Shown piece after piece: positions 33,067-43,390 of a stretch of DNA of 64,000 nt. The translations under genes and the position numbers were made by a program. The notes beneath the pieces are model-generated. The model was given only the letters and a program-made list of their open reading frames with translations. It ran no database searches and had not been told where the DNA came from. Position 1 is the first letter of the stretch. The number at the start of each line of letters is the position of its first letter. This DNA comes from Flavobacteriales bacterium UBA7612 (GTDB taxonomy: Bacteria; Bacteroidota; Bacteroidia; Flavobacteriales; Weeksellaceae), in contig DLJQ01000002.1 of assembly GCA_002484335.1 (NCBI GenBank), forward strand, positions 1 through 64,000, in the 5' to 3' direction.

Positions 33067-33909
33067 ATGAAAACAACTGTTTATACATCTGATAAGCAAA
33101 CACATTTTATAAAAGAATTAAAAGATGTATTTAGTGATATTAGAAAATCTAATTTCCTAGCTTATCAGATGACTAAGAGAGATATTCAGTCTCAACATAG
33201 ACAATCTATACTAGGTGTTTTTTGGATTCTTTTTCCAGTAATAATAAATTCTTTTATTTGGTTGTTTTTAAATGGCTCAGGAGTTGTAAGTATTCAGATA
33301 CCTGGTGGTTTGCCTTATCCTGTTTATGTTATTTTAGGAACTACAATTTGGAATATTTTTACAGAAACTATACAAAGTCCAATTCTTTCTGTTAATCAAG
33401 GAAGAGGAATAATTTCAAAGATTAATTTTCCAAAAGAAGCTTTGTTAATGGCAGGAATTTATAAAATTATTTTTAATTTATTAATTAAAATGATTCCAAT
33501 AATTGGTGTAATGATTTATTATCAAATTGTTCCATCATGGGATATCATATTATTTCCAATTTATATTTTTGTGATTCTATTGTTTTCATTTTCAATAGGT
33601 TTGATAATAACACCTTTAGGTTTAATTTACACTGATATATCTAAACTTATAAATACGGGTATACCTTTTTTGATGTATGTTACACCAGTTGTTTATGCAA
33701 TTCCAAAATCAGGTTTTTTTAAATATTTATTTGAATTAAATCCAATGACCTATTTAATTACTGATACAAGAAATTCTTTAGTAGGATTAGATGCTCAATA
33801 TACTTTATATATAATTATTTTAAGTGTAATTAGTTTCATTTTACTATCAATAGGTTTAGTTATATTTAGAAAATCAATGCCAATTATAATCGAAAAAATA
33901 GGAGGATAA
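33067..33909 (+). CDS. Polysaccharide ABC exporter, permease (Wzm/TagG type)
   Basis: A 280-residue inner-membrane permease of the ABC-2 type with six predicted helices. The N-terminal segment LAYQMTKRDIQSQHRQSILGVFWILFPV (about residues 32-59) is typical of Wzm/RfbD/TagG proteins, with an amphipathic helix before the first membrane span. With the ATPase encoded next (overlap of 1 base at 33909) it exports a completed lipid-linked glycan across the inner membrane. This places the locus in the ABC-dependent O-antigen or capsule class, not the Wzx/Wzy class. Confidence 0.92.
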   Translation: MKTTVYTSDKQTHFIKELKDVFSDIRKSNFLAYQMTKRDIQSQHRQSILGVFWILFPVIINSFIWLFLNGSGVVSIQIPGGLPYPVYVILGTTIWNIFTETIQSPILSVNQGRGIISKINFPKEALLMAGIYKIIFNLLIKMIPIIGVMIYYQIVPSWDIILFPIYIFVILLFSFSIGLIITPLGLIYTDISKLINTGIPFLMYVTPVVYAIPKSGFFKYLFELNPMTYLITDTRNSLVGLDAQYTLYIIILSVISFILLSIGLVIFRKSMPIIIEKIGG

Positions 33910-35114
33910 TGGAAAAAGAAGTATTAGTATCTGTTCAGAATGTATCAAAAAAGTTTTCTAAAAATTTAAAATCCTCTTTAAAATATGGAGCATCTGATAT
34001 TATAAAAAGCTCTCTAGGGTTAAAAATAGATAAAGATCTTCGTAAAGATGAATTTTGGGCAGTAAAAGATATTAGCTTTGAACTAAAAAGAGGAGAATGT
34101 ATAGGGTTAGTAGGTCATAATGGAGCTGGGAAATCAACTCTTTTAAAAGTTCTAAATGGATTATATAATCCAGATAAAGGACAGATTGTTATGAAAGGAA
34201 AAATAGGTGCTCTAATTGAATTAGGTGCTGGATTTAATCCAATTTTAACAGGACGAGAAAATATATATAATAATGCATCTATTTTAGGGTTCACTAAGAA
34301 GGATGTAGAAGAAAAAATGCAATCTATTATAGATTTTTCTGAAATTGAAGAATTTATTGATATGCCTGTACAAAACTATTCTTCTGGGATGAAAGTTCGT
34401 CTTGGATTTGCTGTAGCAGCTCATTTAGATCCAGATGTTTTAATAATAGATGAAGTTTTAGCTGTAGGAGATATGTCATTTTCACTTAAATGTTTTCAAA
34501 AAATAGATGAAATACTTCCTAATACAGCCGTAATATTTGTTTCTCATAATTTGACTCAGGTATCAAGAATATGTAGTCATGTCATTATAATGGATAAGGG
34601 ACAAGATAAATATCAAGGGGACAATATTTCTGAAGGAATTAAAAAGTATTTTGAAATTAATGAAACTTCTGATTTAAGTAAAACACAAGTTATTTTACCA
34701 AACAAAGATTTTATTCTAGATAATTTTAAGTTTAACCAAGAACAAAATACAGATTTTGAGATAGATTGGAATGATAATTTGATAGTTAGCTTTGATTTTG
34801 AAAATTTTTCTTTAAAAAAGATGCCTTATTTTTATTTACAAGTATTTGACAAAGAACAAAAACCAATTATATCAACTAATTATACTTTTGATAAAATTAA
34901 TTGGAATACTGGTCTTTATAATATAGAGATAGATTTAGGAAAAATAGATCTTTCTACCAATACATATTTTATTAATGTAGGAATTATGGAAGGATTCGAA
35001 AATAAAAATATATTTAAAATGAATAATATAGCTAAATTCTATGTAAAAAATAAATATGTTTCTTATTCTCCAATATTGAAAAAAATTAATCCAAAAATCA
35101 AAAAATTATTATAA
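33909..35114 (+). CDS. Polysaccharide ABC exporter, ATPase with C-terminal glycan-binding domain (Wzt type)
   Basis: A 401-residue ATPase. Walker A GHNGAGKST is at residues 69-77, the signature YSSGMKVRLGFAVAAH near 157, Walker B VLIIDEVLAVGD near 179 and the switch His in FVSHN near 211. About 150 residues after the ATPase (from about 250) form a predicted beta-sandwich like Wzt-C, which in O9a-type systems recognises the capped end of the glycan. The tail therefore suggests that a terminal modification is read before export. It pairs with the permease upstream. Confidence 0.9.
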   Translation: MEKEVLVSVQNVSKKFSKNLKSSLKYGASDIIKSSLGLKIDKDLRKDEFWAVKDISFELKRGECIGLVGHNGAGKSTLLKVLNGLYNPDKGQIVMKGKIGALIELGAGFNPILTGRENIYNNASILGFTKKDVEEKMQSIIDFSEIEEFIDMPVQNYSSGMKVRLGFAVAAHLDPDVLIIDEVLAVGDMSFSLKCFQKIDEILPNTAVIFVSHNLTQVSRICSHVIIMDKGQDKYQGDNISEGIKKYFEINETSDLSKTQVILPNKDFILDNFKFNQEQNTDFEIDWNDNLIVSFDFENFSLKKMPYFYLQVFDKEQKPIISTNYTFDKINWNTGLYNIEIDLGKIDLSTNTYFINVGIMEGFENKNIFKMNNIAKFYVKNKYVSYSPILKKINPKIKKLL

Positions 35115-35257
35115 AATTGTTATGTTATAAAACTAAAACAATTATGGTCAGTATTCAATATATACATAGAAAATAAAGTTTAAAGTTAGATTTTATTCGA
35201 AATTTTGTTTGTATGATAATATGGCCAAAATATATGATATTTTGTAAAATATTTATT

Positions 35258-36160
35258 ATGATAAAAAGTTTTAATTATTTATTTAAAGATTTTTCTAAAA
35301 TTCCTATACATTCTAAAATTGATGAAAATAAAACTAGAATAGTTGATGATATTTCTAATTTGGAAGTAGGAAAAAATATAATCCTTTCTACATATTTTAC
35401 AACAAAAAATGATCCTCAGCGTGGTATTGGTATAAATAAAAATAATTTTAATTATATTGAAAATTTTTATAATAGTGCTATTTCAAGTAATTATAATTTA
35501 ATTATTTTTCATGATTCATTAGATGATGATTTTATACATAAATATACAAACAGTAATGTTAAGTTTATAAAATGTAAAATTCTATGTTATTCATTAAATG
35601 ACGAACGTTTTTATATATATAAAGAATTTTTAAATATAAAAAACGTTGAAAAATTAATAATGTGTGACATTAATGATGTAACTTTTAACTTAAATAAGGA
35701 TATATTCAATTTTATTAAAAATGATATTTTTTATATTGGACGAGATGAATTATCCTTAATAGGCACAAATGAGTGGATTAGAAATAAAATTAATATTTTA
35801 CCAAAAGAAATTAAACAGTATATCCCTCCAATATTTTATAATATGCCGGTTGTTAATGCTGGAGTAATTGGGGGAGATTATAATGTGATTAACTTGTTTT
35901 TAAAAGAATTGATTATTCTTTTTGAATTTATAAATAATGATAATAATAATAATATGATATGTGTAAATATTGTATTTTATAATTTATTTTGGACAAAATA
36001 TATTAATAGACTTGATTATAAATTGATTAATCTTAAAAATAGCCAAAAATATTTAAATCAAAAATCAATCACTTATTCAAATTTTAATTTAGGTTTCCCA
36101 TTTACAAGCAGTTTTAAAATGTATGAAAAATCTAATGAAATTTATATTTATCATAAATAA
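35258..36160 (+). CDS. Putative GT-A type glycosyltransferase, family not recognised
   Basis: A 300-residue protein from the preferred ATG at 35258 (an upstream ATG at 35213 adds 15 residues). It has no clear family name. A DxxD-like acid motif CDINDVTFNLN (about residue 145) and NMPVVNAGVIGGDY (about 205) resemble the metal-binding and acceptor regions of GT-A enzymes such as GT8-like and plant-type transferases. IILSTYFTTKNDPQRG near residue 46 is conserved-looking. It is very rich in Asn, Lys and Ile, like its neighbours. The role is inferred mainly from the locus. Confidence 0.55.
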   Translation: MIKSFNYLFKDFSKIPIHSKIDENKTRIVDDISNLEVGKNIILSTYFTTKNDPQRGIGINKNNFNYIENFYNSAISSNYNLIIFHDSLDDDFIHKYTNSNVKFIKCKILCYSLNDERFYIYKEFLNIKNVEKLIMCDINDVTFNLNKDIFNFIKNDIFYIGRDELSLIGTNEWIRNKINILPKEIKQYIPPIFYNMPVVNAGVIGGDYNVINLFLKELIILFEFINNDNNNNMICVNIVFYNLFWTKYINRLDYKLINLKNSQKYLNQKSITYSNFNLGFPFTSSFKMYEKSNEIYIYHK

Positions 36161-36169
36161 AAATGTAAA

Positions 36170-36991
36170 ATGGAAAATCAATTTCTTATATCTATAATAG
36201 TCCCTTGTTATAATCAAGCACAATATTTAGATGAGTGTTTACAATCTGTTTTAGATCAAATTTATACTAATTGGGAATGTATTATTATAAATGATGATTC
36301 ACCTGATAATACAGATGAAATAGCTTCGGAATGGGTGAAAAAAGATTCCCGATTTAGATATATTTATCAAAATAATTTAGGAGTTGCCGCAGCTAGAAAT
36401 AATGGAATTAATAATGCTCTAGGAGAATGGATTTTACCCCTTGATGGTGATGATAAAATATCTGAAAATTATTTAAATAAAGCTTTTGAAAAAATAAAAG
36501 AAGGTTATACCTTAATATATTCTAATGCAATTTATTTTGGAAAAATTAATAAAGAATGGATTCTTGAGGACTATTCTTTAAATAAAATGCTTTATCATAA
36601 TATTATTTTCTGTTCAGCAATTTTTAAAAAGAATCATATACGTTATGATACTAAAATGGATCAAGGACTTGAAGATTGGGAATTTTGGATTAATTATATT
36701 TTTTCACATAAAGAAATAAAGATATGTAAATTAAGTTCATTTGAATTTTTTTATAGGATAAAAGAAAATTCAAGAAATAATACGATAAATACTGATAATT
36801 ACAAATTTTTATCTATGAAAAATTATGTATACTATAAACATTGGAGAATTTATGAAAAATATTTTGGAGATTATTTTACTTTATATGAAAAGAATTTAAT
36901 ATTAAGCAATCAAAATAAAGACTTTAAATTGAAGTTAGAAAGTAAAAGAATTAAAATACTAAATAAATTTTTATCATTTTTTAATAAATAA
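36170..36991 (+). CDS. Glycosyltransferase family 2
   Basis: A 273-residue GT-A enzyme. The nucleotide-sugar binding start is ISIIVPCYNQAQYLDECLQSVLDQ (residues 7-30), followed by IINDDSPDNTDE and the DxD-type metal motif LPLDGDDKISENYL (about residue 90). A charged C-terminal helix may hold it at the membrane. It probably adds one sugar to the growing glycan. It begins 9 bases after the previous gene and 1 base before the next GT2 gene. Confidence 0.88.
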   Translation: MENQFLISIIVPCYNQAQYLDECLQSVLDQIYTNWECIIINDDSPDNTDEIASEWVKKDSRFRYIYQNNLGVAAARNNGINNALGEWILPLDGDDKISENYLNKAFEKIKEGYTLIYSNAIYFGKINKEWILEDYSLNKMLYHNIIFCSAIFKKNHIRYDTKMDQGLEDWEFWINYIFSHKEIKICKLSSFEFFYRIKENSRNNTINTDNYKFLSMKNYVYYKHWRIYEKYFGDYFTLYEKNLILSNQNKDFKLKLESKRIKILNKFLSFFNK

Positions 36992-36992
36992 T

Positions 36993-37946
36993 ATGCCTTT
37001 TATTTCAGTAATAATACCAAACTATAATCATGCTCCTTATTTAAGACAAAGGATAGATTCAGTAATTAATCAAACTTATCAGGATTTTGAGATTATAATA
37101 TTAGATGATCTTTCTCCTGATAATAGTAAAGAGATTATTGAACAATATAGAGATAACTCTAAAATTTCTCATATAATATATAATGATGTAAATTCTGGTT
37201 CAACTTTCAAACAATGGAATAAAGGAATTGATTTAGCAAAAGGAGAGTGGGTATGGATTGCAGAGAGTGATGATTTTTGTGAGAATATATTTTTAGAAAC
37301 ATTAGTATCGTTAATTGAAACATATAAAACAGCAGGTTTGATTTATTGTCAAAGTGTTTTTTATAATGAATTAGAAAATGACTTATCTCCTTATAGGAGT
37401 ACGAATAATATTATTGAATTTATTGAAAAGGAAAATTTTGTAGAAAAAAAATTAATCCCTTTTACTACATTAATTAATGCTAGTATGGCAATTTTTAAAA
37501 AGGGTTTATATAAACAGATACCAGAAGATTATACAAATTATAGATTAGCTGGAGATTGGATTTTTTGGGCTGAAATAGGCTCATTGGCAGATGTAGTAAT
37601 TAGTGGTAAATTTTTAAATTACTTTAGACAACATTCTATAAAAGTTTCAAATAATACAAAGAAAAATGGTATTAATTATTCTGAAGAAATAAATGTATTA
37701 AAGTATTTTAAAAATAGATTTCAATTAGATAATAATAAATATGAAAATGCTTTATTTCAACATTATTTTCGTTTCCTCTATGATTCATTTTCATTTAACG
37801 AAGGAGTGAAAGATAAAGTGAATAAATTATTTTTTGATAATTTCTCAGTAAAATTAAACAAGAGAGTAAGAAAACAAATTCTAGCAGATAGATTTACACA
37901 TAGATATATTCCTAAATTATTAAAATTATTTTTTAATGAAAAATAA
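36993..37946 (+). CDS. Glycosyltransferase family 2
   Basis: A 317-residue GT2 enzyme with FISVIIPNYNHAPYLRQRIDSVINQTYQDFEIIILDD (residues 3-39) and the metal motif WIAESDDFCENIF (about 86-98). C-terminal to the catalytic domain is a helical region (about 240-317) that is common in O-antigen transferases. The gene overlaps the following capsule-synthesis-like gene by 11 bases, which indicates translational coupling. Confidence 0.88.
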   Translation: MPFISVIIPNYNHAPYLRQRIDSVINQTYQDFEIIILDDLSPDNSKEIIEQYRDNSKISHIIYNDVNSGSTFKQWNKGIDLAKGEWVWIAESDDFCENIFLETLVSLIETYKTAGLIYCQSVFYNELENDLSPYRSTNNIIEFIEKENFVEKKLIPFTTLINASMAIFKKGLYKQIPEDYTNYRLAGDWIFWAEIGSLADVVISGKFLNYFRQHSIKVSNNTKKNGINYSEEINVLKYFKNRFQLDNNKYENALFQHYFRFLYDSFSFNEGVKDKVNKLFFDNFSVKLNKRVRKQILADRFTHRYIPKLLKLFFNEK

Positions 37947-38862
37947 TCCAAAAAATATTCTTTGGGGAAAAGGATTAAATAATTTGGATATTATCCCAAA
38001 AATAATTTGGATTTATTGGGATGGTAGTTCTGATTTAGTAGATATTTGTATAGAAAATGTAAAATTTTACCTTAAAGATTTTGAAATTAACATTTTAAAT
38101 AAAAAATCTTTAAAGAGATTTTTACCAGATATTTTAGGACAAAGAGAAGATTTACCACTCGCTAATTATACAGATTTAATTCGACTTGAACTTTTGTATA
38201 AATACGGAGGTATATGGATGGATGCAAGTATTCTATTAACAGAAAATTTAGATTGGTTATTTGTTTTAAAAAAAGAAAATCATACTGATTTAATAGGTTT
38301 TTACTCTGATTTTTGTACAACAAACTATGATTATCCAATTTTAGAAACATGGTTTTTAGCTACATCGAGAGGAAATATTTTTATAAGAAAATGGTTAATG
38401 GAATTTAGGAATTGTTATTCATCTTTAAATCCTACATCTTATTATAATGATTTAAAATCAAACCTTGATTTAATACAAAATGTAAGTTATTTTGCAGATT
38501 ACCTAATAGCTTATTTATCAGCAATAAAAATTATGAGAGAAAGTCGAGATTATAGAATATTAATGATTTCTGCTAATGAAACGGGACATCGTTATAATTT
38601 TGGTGCTAATTTTAATGATTATGAATTCATAGATTTTTTTCTAAATAATCAACCACCATCTAAATATCCAATACTTATAAAATTTGAAAAAAGAGGTAGA
38701 AATCTATTAGATAAAAAATTAAAAATAGGGAATTTTAAAAAATTATCATTTTTAATATTATTAAGCCAAAAAGAAAGTTTCAAGAAAAAAATAATTAGGC
38801 TATATAATTATTTAAAATTTATATTAACTAATATTTCTTCTAAAATATTAAAAAATGAATAA
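37936..38862 (+). CDS. Capsular polysaccharide synthesis protein (Caps_synth/GT32-like)
   Basis: A 308-residue protein of the Caps_synth family, related to GT32 transferases with a DXD motif. IPKIIWIYWDGSSDLVDICIENVK (about residues 21-44) and ANYTDLIRLELLYKYGGIWMDASI (about 75-98) are the family hallmarks, the latter holding the acid residues for metal and sugar binding. It probably transfers a hexose. It overlaps its upstream neighbour by 11 bases and its downstream neighbour by 8. Confidence 0.85.
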   Translation: MKNNPKNILWGKGLNNLDIIPKIIWIYWDGSSDLVDICIENVKFYLKDFEINILNKKSLKRFLPDILGQREDLPLANYTDLIRLELLYKYGGIWMDASILLTENLDWLFVLKKENHTDLIGFYSDFCTTNYDYPILETWFLATSRGNIFIRKWLMEFRNCYSSLNPTSYYNDLKSNLDLIQNVSYFADYLIAYLSAIKIMRESRDYRILMISANETGHRYNFGANFNDYEFIDFFLNNQPPSKYPILIKFEKRGRNLLDKKLKIGNFKKLSFLILLSQKESFKKKIIRLYNYLKFILTNISSKILKNE

Positions 38863-39748
38863 AGTTTCAGTTATTGTTCTTGTCTATAACCAAGAGGATT
38901 TTATAGAAAAAAATCTTCAAGGTGTTTTTATGCAAAAAACCAATTTTCCAATAGAACTAATTATATCGAATGATAAATCCACAGATAACACAGATTCAGT
39001 TATTCAGAAGTTAATAGAAAATGCACCTGAACATATTGAAATTAATTATACAAATCATAAAAATAATTTAGGAGCTACACCAAATTTTTATGATACATTA
39101 AAGAAAGTAAACGGGAAATATATTGCTTTCTGTGAAGGAGATGATTATTGGACGGATGAAAATAAATTACAAATACAATACGATTTTTTAGAACAAAATA
39201 AGGATTATACTATTTGTTGTCATAATGTGATCCAGGTTGATGAAAATGATATAATAATAAATAATAGTCAATTTAGTTCAATAGAAAATAGAGACTATAC
39301 TGCATTTGAAATTTATAAAGATTGGCAAGTACATACAACTTCTATTTTTATGAAGTCAAGCGTTTTGAAAAATGATGCATTTCGTAAAACCTTAAATGAT
39401 CCAACTCTATTATATTTTGATACAATAATGTTTATGGCTGCAACAACCTCAGGAAAAATGAGAGGAATGGATATTACTATGTCAGCTTATAGAAGACATT
39501 CTGCTGGATTATCTGCAGGAACAGATTTTAAAAGAGACTTGAGACATAATAAACTAGATCAGATCACTGGAAATTATTATAAAGGTAAAATTTCTCATTT
39601 AGCAGATTGGATGATTTTTTCTAGAAGTAGATTAGATTTTTGGGAATGTATAAATAAAAATAAATATTCTTTAGCATTTCAACATTTAAAATGGATTTTG
39701 AAGAAATATAAAATTTTACGAATTTATTTATTGAAGAAAATAAAATAA
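38855..39748 (+). CDS. Glycosyltransferase family 2
   Basis: A 297-residue GT2 enzyme. KVSVIVLVYNQEDFIEKNLQGVFMQK (residues 3-28), SNDKSTDNTD, the TNHKNNLGATPNF block (about 67-79) and the metal motif FCEGDDYWTDENKLQ (about 91-105) place it in a subgroup common in Bacteroidetes O-antigen loci. The enzyme at 48573 belongs to the same subgroup, so the two may use similar donors. It overlaps the preceding gene by 8 bases. Confidence 0.88.
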   Translation: MNKVSVIVLVYNQEDFIEKNLQGVFMQKTNFPIELIISNDKSTDNTDSVIQKLIENAPEHIEINYTNHKNNLGATPNFYDTLKKVNGKYIAFCEGDDYWTDENKLQIQYDFLEQNKDYTICCHNVIQVDENDIIINNSQFSSIENRDYTAFEIYKDWQVHTTSIFMKSSVLKNDAFRKTLNDPTLLYFDTIMFMAATTSGKMRGMDITMSAYRRHSAGLSAGTDFKRDLRHNKLDQITGNYYKGKISHLADWMIFSRSRLDFWECINKNKYSLAFQHLKWILKKYKILRIYLLKKIK

Positions 39749-39750
39749 AA

Positions 39751-40890
39751 TTGAAAAAAATAGCTTTTTTATCTGATGGAGATCCGAGAGATAAGTCATT
39801 ATGGTCAGGAACAATGTATATGATGTATTCTAGTTTCATTCAACTAGGTTATGAAGTTGATTGGATTCCAGCTACAAAATATACTGAAAAAGAAATTAAT
39901 TTTATAGAAAGAGTAGCTTCTTTTCATGAAAAAATATTAAATAGAACTTTCAATCGTTATCAAAATTTGACAAAAGCTTTTATAGCATCAAGAAGAATTA
40001 AAAATAAATTAAAAGAAACTGATTTTGATTTACTTTTTGTTTCTAATGCAATCAATGATATAGCTTTCTTGAATATAAAACAACCTATTATTTATGTAAA
40101 TGATATTTTGTACGACCAACATATCAATTATTATTCCGCATATAAAGGGTTAGGTTGGTATTCTAAAAAAATATTACGTTATTTAGAGAGAAAAGCTCTT
40201 CAAAAATGTTCTGCTGTGCTTTTACCATCTGAATGGTCAGTAGAAAGAGCTGTATCTTTTTATCATTTACCCTCAGATAAAGTACATTTACTTCGATTTG
40301 GTGCAAATATAGATGTTCCTCAAAAAAATAATTTCCAACCAAAGAAGTTAACTCAACCTATTACATTCCTTTTTTTGAGTGTAGAATGGGAAAGAAAAAG
40401 AGGAGATATAGCATTAGATACTGTAGAGTTATTAGTAAAAAAAGGTTATAATGTAAAACTTAAGGTAGTAGGTTGTATACCTCCAAAAGAATCTGAGATA
40501 ATGGAAGTTGTTCCATTTTTAAATAAAAATATACCTGAAGATTATCAAAAACTAAAAGATACTTTAAATTCATCTCATTTTCTTTTTGTTCCAACAGAAG
40601 CTGAGTGTTATGGTATTGTTTTTTGTGAAGCTTCAGCTTATGGATTACCGAGTATTACAACAGCTACAGGAGGAGTTACATCAATTGTTAAAGATGGAAT
40701 AAATGGCTTTGCATTACCATTAAATGCTAAAGCAGATGAATATGCAAAAATAATTGAACCTTTTTTAATTAATGAGAGTAAATTTCAAGAATTAAGTAAA
40801 ACTTCTAGAGCAAGATATGATCAAGCTTTGAATTGGGATGTTTGGAGAAATGAATTAAGAAATATTTTGAATAAAATTTTTGAAAAATAA
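39751..40890 (+). CDS. Glycosyltransferase family 4 (GT-B fold)
   Basis: A 379-residue retaining transferase with a TTG start 2 bases after the previous stop. The N-terminal acceptor domain begins IAFLSDGDPRDKSLWSGT. The C-terminal donor domain has the EX7E-type motif EAECYGIVFCEASAYGLPSI (about residues 286-305), followed by TATGGVTSIVKDGINGFALP. It probably adds a hexose or deoxyhexose from a nucleotide sugar. It overlaps the acyltransferase gene by 1 base. Confidence 0.88.
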   Translation: MKKIAFLSDGDPRDKSLWSGTMYMMYSSFIQLGYEVDWIPATKYTEKEINFIERVASFHEKILNRTFNRYQNLTKAFIASRRIKNKLKETDFDLLFVSNAINDIAFLNIKQPIIYVNDILYDQHINYYSAYKGLGWYSKKILRYLERKALQKCSAVLLPSEWSVERAVSFYHLPSDKVHLLRFGANIDVPQKNNFQPKKLTQPITFLFLSVEWERKRGDIALDTVELLVKKGYNVKLKVVGCIPPKESEIMEVVPFLNKNIPEDYQKLKDTLNSSHFLFVPTEAECYGIVFCEASAYGLPSITTATGGVTSIVKDGINGFALPLNAKADEYAKIIEPFLINESKFQELSKTSRARYDQALNWDVWRNELRNILNKIFEK

Positions 40891-41918
40891 TGGAAAAGAG
40901 TTATAGGACAGAAAATAACTTTGATTTTTTAAGATTACTATTTGCAAGTGCTGTAGTTTTCTCTCATTCTTATTCTTTAACTGCAAAAGAAGATATTGTT
41001 TATGTATTAACTAATAAGCAAATTAATTTAGGCTGGCTCTCGGTTGATATATTTTTTATATTAAGTGGTTATTTAATTTTATCAAGTTTAAAATATAGTA
41101 AATCTATTCAGAATTATCTTTGGAAAAGGGTATTAAGACTATATCCAGCTTTATTTATATTGTTATTATTTACATTATTATTAGTTCCTTTTGTGTATGT
41201 AGGTAAGAATATTTTAAAGGAGGCTAGTTTTTGGAGTTATGCTCCTAGAGTTTTATCTTTATTTAATGTACAAATTGATATGAATAATGTTTTTAAGAAT
41301 AATCCTTATCCAAGTGCTGTGAATGGATCGCTTTGGTCATTATGTTATGAGTTTTTAATGTATATTTTATTATTAGTAATCTATCCTTTTAGAAATAAAA
41401 ATAAATTATTAATTCTATTTTTTTTATTAGCATTTATTTGTTCTTATATCCTTTTTTTATTTAAACCCACATTTCTTAATAGATATTTTTCTTTAATTTA
41501 CATTGATACTTTTCAACTTTATAGATTATCAAAATGTTTTTTTGCAGGATGCTTATTGTATTTATTAAAATTAGAGAAGTTAAATTATTTTTTTGTTAGA
41601 GTGATCTGTATAAGTTTAATAACATTATCAATATATTTAAATTTATTTAAGTATATAGGACCATTATTATTACCAATATTTATATTATTGATTGGTCAAT
41701 TAAAAACAAACTACATTAGTGGAATAATAAATAAAATAGGTGATATATCTTATGGGATATATATATATGGTTTTTTTGTTCAACAATATTTAATGTATTT
41801 TTTTAAATTAAATGTAATTGAATTAACTATATATGGAATGTTTTTTACAGGTATTTTAGCTTATTTTTCTTGGAATTTTATAGAAAAACCAATGCAGAAG
41901 TATAAAATGAAATTTTAA
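40890..41918 (+). CDS. Acyltransferase 3 family protein (OafA/YrhL-like)
   Basis: A 342-residue polytopic membrane O-acyltransferase with about ten helices. The N-terminal signature NNFDFLRLLFASAVVFSHSY (residues 8-27) contains the Arg and His of the family, and SVDIFFILSGYLI (about 51-63) is equally typical. Such enzymes acetylate or otherwise acylate sugars of O-antigen or exopolysaccharide, taking the acyl group across the membrane. It closes the first co-directional run of the locus, since the next two genes are on the other strand. Confidence 0.9.
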   Translation: MEKSYRTENNFDFLRLLFASAVVFSHSYSLTAKEDIVYVLTNKQINLGWLSVDIFFILSGYLILSSLKYSKSIQNYLWKRVLRLYPALFILLLFTLLLVPFVYVGKNILKEASFWSYAPRVLSLFNVQIDMNNVFKNNPYPSAVNGSLWSLCYEFLMYILLLVIYPFRNKNKLLILFFLLAFICSYILFLFKPTFLNRYFSLIYIDTFQLYRLSKCFFAGCLLYLLKLEKLNYFFVRVICISLITLSIYLNLFKYIGPLLLPIFILLIGQLKTNYISGIINKIGDISYGIYIYGFFVQQYLMYFFKLNVIELTIYGMFFTGILAYFSWNFIEKPMQKYKMKF

Positions 41919-41926
41919 ATAATTAA

Positions 41927-43390
41927 CTATTCATCTAAAGAAAATAAACAATTTTCATTATTTTCATTTCCTAATTTTATTATAATAGTATTATTAAATT
42001 TTTGAACACTTTTAGGATTTGGCCATGTAGGCATTTCATGGATTAATTTAGTATCGATTTTATTAATATCTTTCAATGATGAAGGTTTTATATTCATTAT
42101 ATTTTGATATTTTAAAAAAGCTGAAATTCTATTTGTATCTCCTCCACACCATTCAAAAAATGAAGCACCGAAAACTTCTGATTTTTTTATTCTGAATTCT
42201 GAATTTTTTAATCTCCCATAAAAATAAAATGAATAATTAGGATCATTATAATCAGGTATGTTTATCATTAATTGAGTTTTTACATCTCTTGCTGTTGTTT
42301 TGTCTTGTTCTCCAACTTTATATTGAGAGTAATATAATTTTGAAATATAAAATATACTTGTAAGAGAAATAGTACTAATAATAATTGTTTTTAGATATTT
42401 ATTTTTTAAGTGAGTTAAACAATAAATAATGGAAAAAGAAAAACAAATATTAGTTGATAAGAAAATTCTAGGAGGATAAGAATCCATTACAAGAATTATT
42501 ATAAAAGGACTTATAACTAATATTATTAAAAATAAATAAGTCCAAATTTTTTCTTTATTTTTAATAATAGAATAAAGAATAAAACTTATTACAATTAAAG
42601 TTGCTAATAAATAAGGTTGCTGACCATAATAAAATCTTCCTAGTAAATTTCGAATAATATATTTAAAGTTCAATGATAAATTCTGTAATGAAAAAAAAGA
42701 CTTTGCATACTCATTATTTTCCATTTTTATATTAAGTGTTTTTATTGTACAATAGTATATAAATACAGACACAGTTATAATTATTATATAGTAAAAGACT
42801 TTATTAAAAATTACTTTTACTTTATTCTCATTTTTTTTATAATCTAAAAAAAATCTTATAAATAATAATGTAAAAGGAAGTAATAGTAATGTTTGATAGA
42901 TTCCAAGAATAAGATAAGAACAAATAAAACAAATAAAGTATTTTAATAAATTAGAAATATTATTAAGATATAATATATAAATACTCAAACTACATAAAAA
43001 AAGTCCAAATGATATAACATCAGCTTGTGTAATGAAATAATATTGATAAGCATATTGAGGAAAAGTTATATATAAAGCACTAAAAAGTATAGTATTAAAA
43101 TTGTTAAAGTTAAAAATTTTAGAGTTTATAATAGCACTAAAAGATAAGAATATATTACTAATTAATATTGTGAAAAAAGGATTGTATGTATATATGGAAT
43201 CTTTGTTAAGTCCAAATTTTATAAAATCTAAAAACCATCTTCCATGTTTTGATAAAAAACCATAATGAAGAGATCCTTCTCCATCAAGAGGTACATTAAA
43301 AAATATAATAGCTGGTAAATAGCTTATAAAAGCAATTAGAAAAATTAAAATATATAAATTATAATTTTTAGAATTATTAAGTAGTTTCAT
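41927..43390 (-). CDS. GtrII-like glucosyltransferase domain membrane protein
   Basis: A 487-residue membrane protein with about eleven predicted helices and a soluble C-terminal part (about 390-487). The N-terminal loop DGEGSLHYGFLSKHGRWFLDFI after the first helix and the TQADVISFGLFLCSLSIY stretch resemble the GtrII/Gtr family that glucosylates O-antigen in the periplasm from polyprenyl-phosphoglucose. The matching flippase GtrA and bactoprenol transferase GtrB are not next to it, so the assignment is moderate. It is encoded against the main direction of the locus. Confidence 0.65.
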   Translation of the reverse strand: MKLLNNSKNYNLYILIFLIAFISYLPAIIFFNVPLDGEGSLHYGFLSKHGRWFLDFIKFGLNKDSIYTYNPFFTILISNIFLSFSAIINSKIFNFNNFNTILFSALYITFPQYAYQYYFITQADVISFGLFLCSLSIYILYLNNISNLLKYFICFICSYLILGIYQTLLLLPFTLLFIRFFLDYKKNENKVKVIFNKVFYYIIIITVSVFIYYCTIKTLNIKMENNEYAKSFFSLQNLSLNFKYIIRNLLGRFYYGQQPYLLATLIVISFILYSIIKNKEKIWTYLFLIILVISPFIIILVMDSYPPRIFLSTNICFSFSIIYCLTHLKNKYLKTIIISTISLTSIFYISKLYYSQYKVGEQDKTTARDVKTQLMINIPDYNDPNYSFYFYGRLKNSEFRIKKSEVFGASFFEWCGGDTNRISAFLKYQNIMNIKPSSLKDINKIDTKLIHEMPTWPNPKSVQKFNNTIIIKLGNENNENCLFSLDE

